Positions 1 through 5,432 are shown, counted from the stretch's first letter. The stretch: DNA of 7,294 nucleotides from an uncultured Oscillospiraceae bacterium (GCA_934573945.1 CAKTMQ010000083.1:1-7294), one strand, 5' to 3'. Numbers and translations are program-made. Notes: generated by a model not told the origin, from the sequence alone.

Positions 1-92
1 CACATAAGACTTTAGAGCAACCGCCTTTCTCAAAAACTCTAAAACAAAAAAATCCCACATCAGATTTTAGATAGCCCGCGGGTGGGGAAAAC
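1..92. other. AT-rich region upstream of the YabE-like gene, with short repeats
   Basis: No coding sequence is apparent. An imperfect 16-nt direct repeat (14 of 16 matching, CACATAAGACTTTAGA and CACATCAGATTTTAGA) lies at 1-16 and 56-71. TCTAAAA at 38-44 is the exact inverse of TTTTAGA at 65-71. A CCCGCGGG palindrome is at 75-82, just before the -35 box. These could be regulator-binding sites or the tail of an upstream intergenic region; nothing here decides between them. Confidence 0.35.
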
Positions 93-121
93 TTGACAAA
101 ATCTGCCGCAAATGGTATACT
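93..121 (+). promoter_or_regulatory. Sigma-A promoter with extended -10 for the YabE-like gene
   Basis: The -35 box TTGACA (93-98) is a perfect consensus match. A 17-nt spacer follows, then -10 TATACT (116-121), preceded by TGG (113-115) as an extended -10. Transcription should start near 128, giving a 5' leader of about 67 nt before the ATG at 195. In the leader, CCATTT (137-142) and AAATGG (173-178) can pair around a GC-rich interior. An in-frame TTG at 93 is the -35 box itself and cannot be the start codon of this transcript. Confidence 0.85.
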
Positions 122-194
122 TTGTGGCGTATTTTTCCATTTTGGCTCCGTCGGCGGTTTATCCCGGCGGGCAAATGGTTATCATCGAGGTATT

Positions 195-1502
195 ATGAAA
201 GAACGTATACAACAACTTCTGCCCAATATCCGCTTCGCGCTGCGGCACCTGCAGAGCAGCTGGGCCGCCTTCACGGAAACGGATGAGGTACGCGCCCTGC
301 GGCGTGCTTTCCGGGTGTTCTGGTGGCGTCTGGGCGACGTGCTGGCACTGTTGGGACGGCTCCTGTGGGGCTGGTTCCTCAACACCCGGCCTGTTCGATC
401 CGTGCGTGCCTGGTGGCAGCGCACCAAAAAAGCCGTCTGGGAGCTGCCTCAGTACCAGTTTCTGCGCCGCTTTTCCGCCAGACTGCGGGCACACCTGTGG
501 CTGCGCTGGCTGGTGTTCGCTTCGCTGGCGGTGCTGATCTCTCTGCCCTGGTGTCTCTCTGACCCCGCCGGAAAAACCTACACCTATCTGGTCATCACAG
601 ACGAGGCCACCCGTCTGGTAGACGCCTACCCCGATTTCAGCTATGACAGTGACACCCTCCGCATTCACGATGACAGCGGCGGCGGCGACGCCCAGATCAT
701 TCTCACCGGTGGCCAGAGCGTCGTGATCCGCCATGGCAACGAAGTACTGACCGTAGAGTGCTACACCGAGACGGTGCAGAACCTGCTGGAGCGGCTCCAG
801 ATCCGGGTGGGTGCCGACGAGATGATCGGCGTCAACAACACCGGTCTCAAGACCCTGATCCATATCAGCGACGAGCTGCGCTGCCGCCGGCGGGAATCCT
901 CGGTGGACACCTACAAGACCAAGGTGCTCTACGACTACCTGCTGCCCTACGGGGAACACCGCATCCTGCAGGAGGGCACCCCCGGTTACACCACCGACAC
1001 CTACGACGATGTCTACCGCAACGGTCAGCTGATCAACACCGTGCTGGTGGATCGCAGCGACAGCACCGCCCGGGCACAGATCATCGTCTACGGCCGTCTG
1101 GTCAAGAGCGTGGAGCAGGATGACCGCATTGCCCGCGACGTTCCCTTCGGCGGCGGCAGCACCGGCGGCTATCTGGTGTTCCAGTCCGGCTACAGCATGA
1201 CCTATTCCCGGACGGTAGTCTGCAATTCCACCGCCTATTACAGCGGCGGTGAAAAGGGCGCCGCCTGGACGACCGCCACCGGTCACGCGGTGGGCATGGG
1301 CATCATCGCTGCCGATCCCAAAACCTTCCCCTATCATACCCGGATGTTCATCCAGACGGTGGGCGGCGGTAAGGTCTACGGTATCGGTCAGGTGGAGGAC
1401 ACCGGCGGCATGAAGGGCAACGTCATCGACGTGTGGTACCCCACCTACGCCGACTGTGTGGTCTGGGGTCGGCGCAACGTGACCTGCTGGATTTTGGACT
1501 GA
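195..1502 (+). CDS. Membrane-anchored DUF348-G5-3D domain protein (YabE-like)
   Basis: This 435-residue protein is predicted to act outside the membrane on peptidoglycan. The architecture matches Bacillus YabE-type proteins, related to resuscitation-promoting factors. Residues 1-100 are basic and tryptophan-rich and should be cytoplasmic. A single membrane segment spans about 101-121. A DUF348-like repeat follows (about 129-225), then a G5 domain (about 230-302, with LLPYGEHRILQEGTPG and VYRNGQLI). The C-terminal 3D domain (about 340-435) carries its three aspartates at D374 (AADP), D402 (VEDTGG) and D412 (IDVWYP). The loop usually read as PYGT is PYHT here. The ATG at 195 is chosen because GAGG sits just upstream and the promoter at 93-121 excludes the longer frame. 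Expected activity is lytic-transglycosylase-like wall remodelling, inferred from the 3D fold. It is monocistronic, closed by a terminator. The domain call is secure; the cellular role is inferred. Confidence 0.88.
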   Translation: MKERIQQLLPNIRFALRHLQSSWAAFTETDEVRALRRAFRVFWWRLGDVLALLGRLLWGWFLNTRPVRSVRAWWQRTKKAVWELPQYQFLRRFSARLRAHLWLRWLVFASLAVLISLPWCLSDPAGKTYTYLVITDEATRLVDAYPDFSYDSDTLRIHDDSGGGDAQIILTGGQSVVIRHGNEVLTVECYTETVQNLLERLQIRVGADEMIGVNNTGLKTLIHISDELRCRRRESSVDTYKTKVLYDYLLPYGEHRILQEGTPGYTTDTYDDVYRNGQLINTVLVDRSDSTARAQIIVYGRLVKSVEQDDRIARDVPFGGGSTGGYLVFQSGYSMTYSRTVVCNSTAYYSGGEKGAAWTTATGHAVGMGIIAADPKTFPYHTRMFIQTVGGGKVYGIGQVEDTGGMKGNVIDVWYPTYADCVVWGRRNVTCWILD

Positions 1503-1512
1503 TTTTGAAACG

Positions 1513-1547
1513 AAAAGCGAGGACTCTGCCGAGTCCTCGCTTTTTTT
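1513..1547. terminator. Bidirectional intrinsic terminator between convergent genes
   Basis: A perfect 14-bp stem (1513-1526 with 1531-1544) carries a TGCC loop. The stem is AAAA-AGCGAGGACTC-type on the left, so the plus strand ends in TTTTTTT and the minus strand in TTTT. It serves the YabE-like gene (stop at 1502) and the minus-strand GIY-YIG gene (stop at 1546-1548), whose stop codon touches the T tract. Confidence 0.9.
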
Positions 1548-1863
1548 ATTGATATTCCGCCGTATCCATCGGCTGGATGTCCAGTCCCGCCAGCTGGGGC
1601 AGCAGCACCGCCAGCATCTCCGGCGCCGCGATCAGCTGCTCCTTCTCCCGGCGCTTCAGGCACTTCTTGATAGCGTACTCCGCCCGTGCCGCCGCCGTCT
1701 TATCACCGCAGCGCCACAGTGCCGCCAGTGCCTCCGGCGGATGGGAACGGGTGAACTTCGCACCCTTCCCCGCCTGGTGCAGCCGAAACCGGCGGCGCAT
1801 ATCCACGGTCATCCCCGTATAGTATACATCGCCCCGGCACCTGAGCATATAGACATAGTACAA
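1546..1863 (-). CDS. GIY-YIG domain protein, YhbQ/YazA (UPF0213) type
   Basis: This 105-residue protein is a stand-alone GIY-YIG nuclease-fold protein. The GIY-equivalent is YVY (residues 3-5) in YYVYML, and the YIG-equivalent is YTG (15-17). The basic helix DMRRRFRLH (21-29) holds the likely catalytic arginine. GKGAKFTRS (32-40) is typical of the family, and the helix AEYAIKK carries the conserved glutamate E62. About 80 residues cover the domain; the last 25 are a variable tail. The reading frame stays open far upstream (to 2619), but that part only shadows the opposite-strand gene. I place the start at TTG 1863 because it directly precedes the domain, has a purine-rich GAGGGGG site about 8 nt upstream, and follows a promoter at 1893-1921. 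The biological role of this family is poorly defined; some members act on structured DNA. Confidence 0.85.
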   Translation of the reverse strand: MYYVYMLRCRGDVYYTGMTVDMRRRFRLHQAGKGAKFTRSHPPEALAALWRCGDKTAAARAEYAIKKCLKRREKEQLIAAPEMLAVLLPQLAGLDIQPMDTAEYQ

Positions 1864-1892
1864 GCCGCCGTCCCCCTCTCTGCCCTTCCGCC

Positions 1893-1921
1893 ATTTTACC
1901 GGAAATCCCTTGCAATTACAA
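1893..1921 (-). promoter_or_regulatory. Candidate promoter for the GIY-YIG gene
   Basis: Read on the minus strand, TTGTAA (1921-1916) is followed by a 17-nt spacer and TAAAAT (1898-1893). That is 4/6 and 5/6 matches to the consensus. The start point would be near 1886, about 23 nt before the TTG start. Its -35 box abuts the -35 box of the rightward promoter. Confidence 0.6.
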
Positions 1922-1938
1922 CACCGGTATGATAAAAT
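1910..1938 (+). promoter_or_regulatory. Candidate promoter for the 253-residue protein / Met-gamma-lyase operon
   Basis: TTGCAA (1910-1915) is followed by a 17-nt spacer and TAAAAT (1933-1938), 4/6 and 5/6 to the consensus. The start point would be near 1945, leaving a leader of about 27 nt before the ATG at 1972. This also excludes the upstream in-frame TTG at 1945 as a start. The box is face-to-back with the leftward promoter's -35 (1916-1921). Confidence 0.6.
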
Positions 1939-1971
1939 TTCAGGTTGAATGATACGAAAAGGAGCCGTTTT

Positions 1972-2733
1972 ATGACGCTTTTTGATTACTATCTCCGCTA
2001 TATGACCGAGGTTTTTGAGGGACAGCGCCCTGCCCCGGAGGGCATCACGCTGCCGGAGGACGGTGATGAAGCCGCCCGCATCCAGACATTGGGCTCTCAG
2101 CTGCAAGCCATGGGGATGGCGGCCTTCGTCCGTGCCTGCGCGGCGCAGGATGGCACGGAGCTGCCGGAGACGCTGTTCACCGACAGCAGCGATGACCTGG
2201 GCGGTTTTCAGACGTTTTTGCAGAACACAGAAGAAGCGACACCCCAGACGCCTGCTGCCCCGCCCGAACCGGACGCGGATGCCGGCAAGCACGCCTTTGA
2301 GGTCTTTCTGGACTGCATCGCCATGGACGACGGGCTGGTACAGTACCTGATCGATGTCCTCAAGCGCATGGATCGCAAAGAGTTCTTCAAGCTGAGCCAG
2401 ATCACCACCAAGCTGGATCTGGATCCGGAGGAATTTCTCTACTGGCTGTCCCACCGGGAAGACTACGCCGGCGACGAGGAGCGGAACTGCGCCGCACTGA
2501 TGGATCGAGCCCTGCTGCGTCTGGCAGAGGAGAGCCGTCTGGACGTAGTGGCGGCGCTGCTCAGCGGCGACCGCAAGACCTTTGAGACCTTTCGCTGCGA
2601 GGCGCCGGAGCTGGTACACGTCCCCGCTGCCACCTTCGAGTGGTACGCGAAAAACTATCTGGATCGGGACTATCCCATCCGACTCATCATGCGTCTCAAC
2701 GGCGTACTATTTCCTGACGAGGTGACACTATGA
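1972..2733 (+). CDS. Uncharacterised acidic protein coupled to the Met-gamma-lyase-family gene
   Basis: I do not recognise this 253-residue protein. It is acidic and soluble, with no signal peptide or membrane segment visible. It appears to have two helical halves: residues 1-88 and about 105-253. They are joined by a proline/alanine/glutamate linker (about 89-104, with TPQTPAAPPEP). The second half has alternating leucine- and charge-rich helices (VFLDCIAMDDGLVQYLIDVL; LALL-type segments near 180-200) and no cysteine or histidine cluster suggesting a metal site. The start at ATG 1972 is supported by AAAAGGAG (1957-1964) at 7-nt spacing; the TTG at 1945 lies at the predicted transcription start. 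Its TGA overlaps the next ATG (ATGA, 2730-2733), so the two proteins should be made in a fixed ratio. A partner or regulatory role for the downstream enzyme is only an inference from this coupling. Confidence 0.8.
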   Translation: MTLFDYYLRYMTEVFEGQRPAPEGITLPEDGDEAARIQTLGSQLQAMGMAAFVRACAAQDGTELPETLFTDSSDDLGGFQTFLQNTEEATPQTPAAPPEPDADAGKHAFEVFLDCIAMDDGLVQYLIDVLKRMDRKEFFKLSQITTKLDLDPEEFLYWLSHREDYAGDEERNCAALMDRALLRLAEESRLDVVAALLSGDRKTFETFRCEAPELVHVPAATFEWYAKNYLDRDYPIRLIMRLNGVLFPDEVTL

Positions 2734-4013
2734 ACGATCTGCACGCACAATACCGCGCCCTGGGCGTCAGCGAGGAGGTGCTGCGCTTCGGCGATACCGT
2801 CCTCACCGGCCTGCGGGATCGCTTCGACCGCATCGACGCCATTGCCGAGGCCAATCAGGCCAAGGTGATCGGCGCCATGCAGACGAACCGGCTGGCCGCC
2901 ATGCACTTCAACCCCTCCACCGGCTACGGCTACGACGACGACGGTCGGGACAATCTGGAGCGGATCTACGCCCAGATCTTCGGCACAGAGGCGGCGCTGG
3001 TGCGTCCCCAGATCACCTGCGGCACCCACGCTCTGGCGCTGGCGCTGGCAGCCAATCTGCTGCCCGGCGACGAGCTGCTCTCCCCCGTGGGCGCCCCCTA
3101 TGACACGCTGGCCGGCGTCATCGGCACCCGCCCCACCCCCGGCTCTCTGGCGGAATACGGCGTCAGCTACCGGCAGGTGGAGCTGCTGCCCGACGGTAGC
3201 TTTGACTACGACGGCATCCGCGCCGCCATCCATGGGAAAACCAAACTCATTACCATCCAGCGCTCCAAGGGCTATGCCACCCGCCCCAGCTACTCCGTGG
3301 CGCAGATCGGTGAGCTGATCGCCTTCTGCAAGCAGTGCAAGCCGGACGTGATCTGCATGGTGGACAACTGCTACGGGGAATTCGTGGAGACAGAAGAACC
3401 CACCAACGTGGGCGCCGATATGGCGGTGGGCAGCCTGATCAAGAACCTGGGCGGCGGTCTGGCGCCTACCGGCGGCTATATCTGCGGCCGTCAGGAGCTG
3501 ATCGACCGCTGCGCCTACCGGCTCACCGCACCGGGTCTGGGGCGGGAGGTCGGCGCCAATCTGGGCGTGCTCCCCGCCTTTTATGAGGGACTCTTCCTGG
3601 CGCCCACCGTGGTGTCCGCCGCCGTCAAGGGCGCGGTGTTCGCCGCAGCCTGCTACGAAAAACTGGGCTTCCGGGTAATTCCCGCCGCCGCGGAGGAGCG
3701 CCACGACATCATTCAGGCGGTGGAGCTGCGGAGCCGGGAGGGCATGGTGGCCTTCTGCAAGGGCATCCAGTCCGCCGCGCCGGTGGACAGCTATGTGACG
3801 CCGGAGCCGTGGGCCATGCCCGGCTACGAGGATGAGGTCATCATGGCCGCCGGTGCTTTCGTGCAGGGCGCGTCTATCGAGCTGAGCGCCGACGGCCCCA
3901 TCCGGGAGCCCTACGCCGTGTATTTTCAGGGTGGCCTGACCTGGTACCACGCCAAGCTGGGCATTCTTATGAGCCTGCAGAAAATGTACGAAGCCGGCCT
4001 GATCGAGCTGTAA
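2730..4013 (+). CDS. Methionine gamma-lyase family PLP enzyme ('aluminum resistance protein', YnbB-like)
   Basis: This 427-residue protein is a fold-type I PLP enzyme of the Met_gamma_lyase (PF06838) family, full length for the family. Substrate-loop and cofactor features appear in order: RLAAMHFNPSTGYGYDDDGR (54-73), TCGTHALALAL (97-107) for the phosphate-binding region, and VDNCYGEFVE (211-220) with D212 positioned for the pyridine nitrogen. SLIKNLGGG (235-243) follows, with K238 as the likely Schiff-base lysine. Members are predicted carbon-sulfur lyases in cysteine/methionine metabolism. The aluminium-resistance name is historical, and the true substrate is uncertain. Translation is coupled to the upstream gene by ATGA overlap, with GAGG (2719-2722) giving 7-nt spacing. 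A strong terminator follows at 4025. The last 19 codons plus terminator recur in degenerate form at 5433-5547, which makes the gene's 3' end the edge of an inserted or duplicated segment. Confidence 0.9.
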   Translation: MNDLHAQYRALGVSEEVLRFGDTVLTGLRDRFDRIDAIAEANQAKVIGAMQTNRLAAMHFNPSTGYGYDDDGRDNLERIYAQIFGTEAALVRPQITCGTHALALALAANLLPGDELLSPVGAPYDTLAGVIGTRPTPGSLAEYGVSYRQVELLPDGSFDYDGIRAAIHGKTKLITIQRSKGYATRPSYSVAQIGELIAFCKQCKPDVICMVDNCYGEFVETEEPTNVGADMAVGSLIKNLGGGLAPTGGYICGRQELIDRCAYRLTAPGLGREVGANLGVLPAFYEGLFLAPTVVSAAVKGAVFAAACYEKLGFRVIPAAAEERHDIIQAVELRSREGMVAFCKGIQSAAPVDSYVTPEPWAMPGYEDEVIMAAGAFVQGASIELSADGPIREPYAVYFQGGLTWYHAKLGILMSLQKMYEAGLIEL

Positions 4014-4071
4014 AGCAGGATAGAAAAACTTCCGAAGAAATCCTCTTCGGAAGTTTTTTATTTATACCGTT
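3969..4071 (+). repeat. Direct repeat copy 1: 3' end of the Met-gamma-lyase gene plus terminator
   Basis: It aligns without gaps to 5445-5547 (constant offset 1476) with about 84 of 103 positions identical by hand count. The longest exact runs are 29 nt over the terminator (4024-4052) and 17 nt at the end of the CDS (3997-4013). The first 10 nt after the stop codon are almost unrelated. This copy is intact and forms the real C-terminus. It could be an attL/attR-like site or part of a tandem duplication. Confidence 0.8.
4025..4059. terminator. Bidirectional intrinsic terminator, end of the Met-gamma-lyase operon and of the islet operon
   Basis: A perfect 14-bp stem (4025-4038 with 4044-4057) carries an AATCC loop. 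Plus-strand transcripts end in TTTTTT; minus-strand transcripts end in TTTTTC after the same stem. It stops the enzyme gene (stop 4013) and the minus-strand microprotein operon (last stop 4062-4064). Confidence 0.9.
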
Positions 4072-4178
4072 ATCCGGAACAGCCGCCCACAGCGTTCACA
4101 TTTAAACGTGGCCATATTTCCATCGCTGCATACGAAACGTGCCAAAAATCCGCAAAACGGACAATCACGCTTTTCCAT
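4062..4178 (-). CDS. 38-residue zinc-ribbon microprotein
   Basis: This tiny protein begins MEKRDCPFCG and has the classic two-knuckle zinc-ribbon layout. One knuckle is CPFCG (C6, C9); the other is CERCG (C27, C30), 17 residues later. A further C17 lies between them. Rubredoxin-like and transcription-factor zinc ribbons share this pattern, so Zn binding is likely. With so little else it may be a regulator, an adaptor or a metal sensor. The ATG at 4178 has GGAAGGAG 8 nt upstream and overlaps the stop codon of the preceding gene by one base (TAATG), which argues strongly for real, coupled translation. It is the last gene of the minus-strand operon. Its final codons extend into the direct repeat, so the 3' end of this gene and the repeat edge coincide. 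Confidence 0.72.
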   Translation of the reverse strand: MEKRDCPFCGFLARFVCSDGNMATFKCERCGRLFRITV

Positions 4179-4333
4179 TATCGACGCTCCTTCCAAAATT
4201 GGTAAATAGGACAGCTTTCCTTATAATTATCTCTGCAATGGGCAACATATTGGTCGTAGCTGACAATTTCTTTTTTCAATGCGCAATAGTGGTCGCCCCA
4301 TTTTTCAACGTGGTAATCACATCGTTCGCTCAC
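4178..4333 (-). CDS. 51-residue cysteine-containing microprotein
   Basis: The reading frame starts with GTG (4333-4331), beginning MSERCDYHVEKWGDHYC, and ends in FWKERR. Four cysteines at C5, C17, C33 and C41, with histidines H8, H15 and H32 between or beside them, suggest a small metal-binding or disulfide-poor cytoplasmic fold. It is rich in tyrosine and tryptophan. GAGGG precedes the GTG by 7 nt. Only 12 nt separate it from the 45-residue gene upstream, and its TAA overlaps the ATG of the 38-residue gene. I do not recognise a named family. The GTG start makes it easy for gene callers to miss. The case rests on the ribosome binding site, the tight packing and the cysteine pattern shared with its neighbours. 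Confidence 0.65.
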   Translation of the reverse strand: MSERCDYHVEKWGDHYCALKKEIVSYDQYVAHCRDNYKESCPIYQFWKERR

Positions 4334-4345
4334 GTGTCTGCCCTC

Positions 4346-4483
4346 TTACGGCTCAATGCCGGTTCCCTGACAATGATAGCAGATGCTCCCATCGTACATG
4401 CGTCCTGTACCGCAGCATCGACAACAGGTCGCGCCACAGCGAATACTCAGTTTTTTTGTTCTCTTTTCTCTTACGAATTTCAT
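4346..4483 (-). CDS. 45-residue microprotein with two CxxCxGxG zinc motifs (DnaJ-like zinc centre)
   Basis: After a very basic N-terminus (MKFVREKRTKK) the protein holds two copies of CxxCxGxG: C20-C23 in CCRCCGTG and C35-C38 in CYHCQGTG. There are seven cysteines in 45 residues. This motif pair is the zinc-binding unit of the DnaJ central domain and of small DnaJ-zinc-finger-like proteins, so a single Zn centre is expected; no J domain is present. The start at ATG 4483 is chosen over a longer in-frame ATG at 4546. It has AAAGGAG about 9-10 nt upstream, whereas the longer form would overlap the end of the 185-residue gene. It follows that gene by 41 nt and precedes the 51-residue gene by 12 nt. 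Function unknown; a chaperone-like or nucleic-acid-binding adaptor is possible. Confidence 0.72.
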   Translation of the reverse strand: MKFVREKRTKKLSIRCGATCCRCCGTGRMYDGSICYHCQGTGIEP

Positions 4484-4524
4484 GATATGTTTCTCCTTTT
4501 CTTTTTTCGGTAATCTGAGGGTAT

Positions 4525-5082
4525 CTACTGTTGTTCTTTGAACCACCTTTCATAGTGCGGCCGCGGCAAAGTATATGTAAAGTAGCACATAACAGATTCA
4601 TCAAAGTGAAGCTCATTGGCAGCAGCCGAAGTCTTTAAGTCGCATATTGAGCAGTCCGAATACTGATAATTCGGATACATCTTCATCATAAGTGCCCGTA
4701 CGACTTCAATCCACGCTTTCATCACATCACGATAGCCTATCCCGCAACAGCCAGACAACGGCTCATACCCGTATACTGTATAGCGGAATCCATCATGAGC
4801 AGGCATTTTCCATCCGTTCTTTTCCTCCTCTGCTGTCGGAAACATTTGTTGAACCTTTCCATGTAAAACGCCCAGATAATCTCGATATACAAAAACTGTA
4901 CGGATACCGTCATCGTAGTAATCATCCACACGATGCTTCCAAGCATCAGCGGATTTACGATCACCATCCTCCTGTTTTTCTTGACGCAATACCTGTGCGA
5001 CCCATTGCAGCATGGGATGCGTCGCCAACTGTTGTGTCAGATTTTCCATGGTCGACTTTTTGCTGGAGCCAAAAAGAGCCAT
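4525..5082 (-). CDS. Uncharacterised 185-residue protein, first gene of the islet operon
   Basis: I do not recognise this protein. It begins MALFGSSKKSTMENL and is soluble, with an amphipathic N-terminal helix (about 11-35). A charged segment follows (36-60), then a predicted alpha/beta body with RTVFVYRDYLGVLHG (61-75). Cysteines cluster in the second half: C112, C113 in SGCCGIGYRD, C144 and C147 in SDCSIC, and C166, so a metal site is conceivable. It is tyrosine- and methionine-rich, and its codon use is visibly AT-richer than the flanking genes, suggesting transfer. An in-frame ATG at 5100 exists. I favour ATG 5082 because AGGGAG sits 8 nt upstream, while the predicted transcript starts near 5109 and would give the longer form almost no leader. 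It is driven by the promoter at 5116-5144 and probably repressed by the divergent XRE regulator. Confidence 0.72.
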   Translation of the reverse strand: MALFGSSKKSTMENLTQQLATHPMLQWVAQVLRQEKQEDGDRKSADAWKHRVDDYYDDGIRTVFVYRDYLGVLHGKVQQMFPTAEEEKNGWKMPAHDGFRYTVYGYEPLSGCCGIGYRDVMKAWIEVVRALMMKMYPNYQYSDCSICDLKTSAAANELHFDESVMCYFTYTLPRPHYERWFKEQQ

Positions 5083-5115
5083 TTCTTTCTCTCCCTTCAT
5101 TCTGTTCTTGTCCCC

Positions 5116-5144
5116 ATTCTACACCACATGTGATGTAAAGTCAA
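5116..5144 (-). promoter_or_regulatory. Promoter of the islet operon
   Basis: On the minus strand TTGACT (5144-5139) is followed by a 17-nt spacer and TAGAAT (5121-5116); both boxes match the consensus at 5 of 6. The near-palindrome at 5120-5137 fills the spacer and overlaps the -10 box, so a bound repressor would block RNA polymerase. Confidence 0.8.
5120..5137. promoter_or_regulatory. Operator 1, 18-bp near-palindrome
   Basis: TACACCACATGTGATGTA has dyad symmetry around 5128/5129. TACA pairs with TGTA and CACATGTG is a perfect 8-bp core; one base pair is mismatched. It shares the 12-nt TACACCACATGT with operator 2. It is the probable binding site of the adjacent XRE regulator. Confidence 0.7.
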
Positions 5145-5171
5145 TACACCACATGTAGTGTACGGCATAAT
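5143..5171 (+). promoter_or_regulatory. Weak candidate promoter of the XRE regulator gene
   Basis: CATAAT (5166-5171) is a plausible -10, but the hexamer 17 nt upstream (AATACA, 5143-5148) matches the -35 consensus only at 3 of 6. A weak promoter is common for autoregulated repressors. The predicted start would be near 5178, about 24 nt before the ATG. Confidence 0.35.
5145..5162. promoter_or_regulatory. Operator 2, 18-bp near-palindrome
   Basis: TACACCACATGTAGTGTA has dyad symmetry around 5153/5154. TACAC pairs with GTGTA around an ACATGT core, with one mismatched pair. It lies 25 bp centre to centre from operator 1, next to the operon's -35 box. It covers the -35/spacer of the regulator's own candidate promoter, consistent with autoregulation. 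Confidence 0.7.
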
Positions 5172-5201
5172 AATAGTCTACTTTTATAAAGGAGACCTCC
5201 C

Positions 5202-5423
5202 ATGAGATGCTATGCCGACATATTAAGAGAGCTACGTGAAGATGCCGATTTGACGCAATCTGCAGTAGCAGCCATTCTGGGGACGACACAACAGGTATAC
5301 GCGCGTTATGAACGCGGGCTTAATGAACTGCCACTGCACCATTTACAGACGCTCTGCCGATACTATCATGTCAGTGCGGATTATATTCTATGCCTGCCTC
5401 ATGACTTGCGATGGCCACGATAG
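5202..5423 (+). CDS. XRE-family helix-turn-helix regulator
   Basis: This 73-residue protein is almost entirely one Cro/CI-type HTH domain. Helix 1 is around YADILRELREDAD, helices 2-3 are LTQSAVAAILGTTQQVYARYERG (17-39), and the domain closes with LHHLQTLCRYYHVSADYILCL (45-65). This is the usual signature of small XRE repressors in phages, plasmids and integrative elements. It binds DNA as a dimer and should recognise the two near-palindromes upstream (5120-5137 and 5145-5162). The start at ATG 5202 has AAAGGAG (5188-5194) at 7-nt spacing. It is divergent from the microprotein operon, the layout of a repressor controlling itself and its neighbour. Its stop codon is only about 9 nt before the degenerate repeat copy, whose stem-loop is its only visible terminator. 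Confidence 0.88.
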   Translation: MRCYADILRELREDADLTQSAVAAILGTTQQVYARYERGLNELPLHHLQTLCRYYHVSADYILCLPHDLRWPR

Positions 5424-5432
5424 ACAATCACA

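Noticed and set aside
93..194. N-terminal extension of the YabE-like protein from a TTG at 93
   Set aside because: The TTG is part of the -35 box TTGACA, and the transcript should begin near 128. The ATG at 195 has a ribosome binding site and gives the expected architecture.
159..1337. Long minus-strand open frame (392 codons) opposite the YabE-like gene
   Set aside because: Mirror of GC-rich codon bias on the plus strand; alanine/glycine/valine-rich with no domain, while the plus strand has clear DUF348-G5-3D domains.
1864..2619. N-terminal extension of the GIY-YIG protein to 357 residues
   Set aside because: The extension lies opposite the 253-residue gene and crosses two promoters. The GIY-YIG domain starts right at the TTG at 1863.
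2670..3950. 426-codon minus-strand frame opposite the Met-gamma-lyase gene
   Set aside because: Low-complexity GGVHA-type mirror translation with no family resemblance; the plus strand encodes a complete PLP enzyme.
4139..4513. 124-codon plus-strand frame in the islet
   Set aside because: It has no ribosome binding site and lies antisense to three packed microprotein genes that do have such sites and cysteine motifs.
4484..4546. Longer start (ATG 4546) for the 45-residue zinc microprotein
   Set aside because: It would overlap the upstream gene's end and add a low-complexity lysine-rich leader; the ATG at 4483 has the AAAGGAG site.
4692..5138. 148-codon plus-strand frame in the islet
   Set aside because: It is antisense to the 185-residue gene, has no ribosome binding site, and runs through the operon promoter and operator 1.
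4062..5423. Classical type II toxin-antitoxin pair
   Set aside because: The XRE gene is divergent from, not co-transcribed with, the operon, and no known toxin domain is visible. A repressor/cargo arrangement fits better, though a toxic 185-residue protein cannot be excluded.
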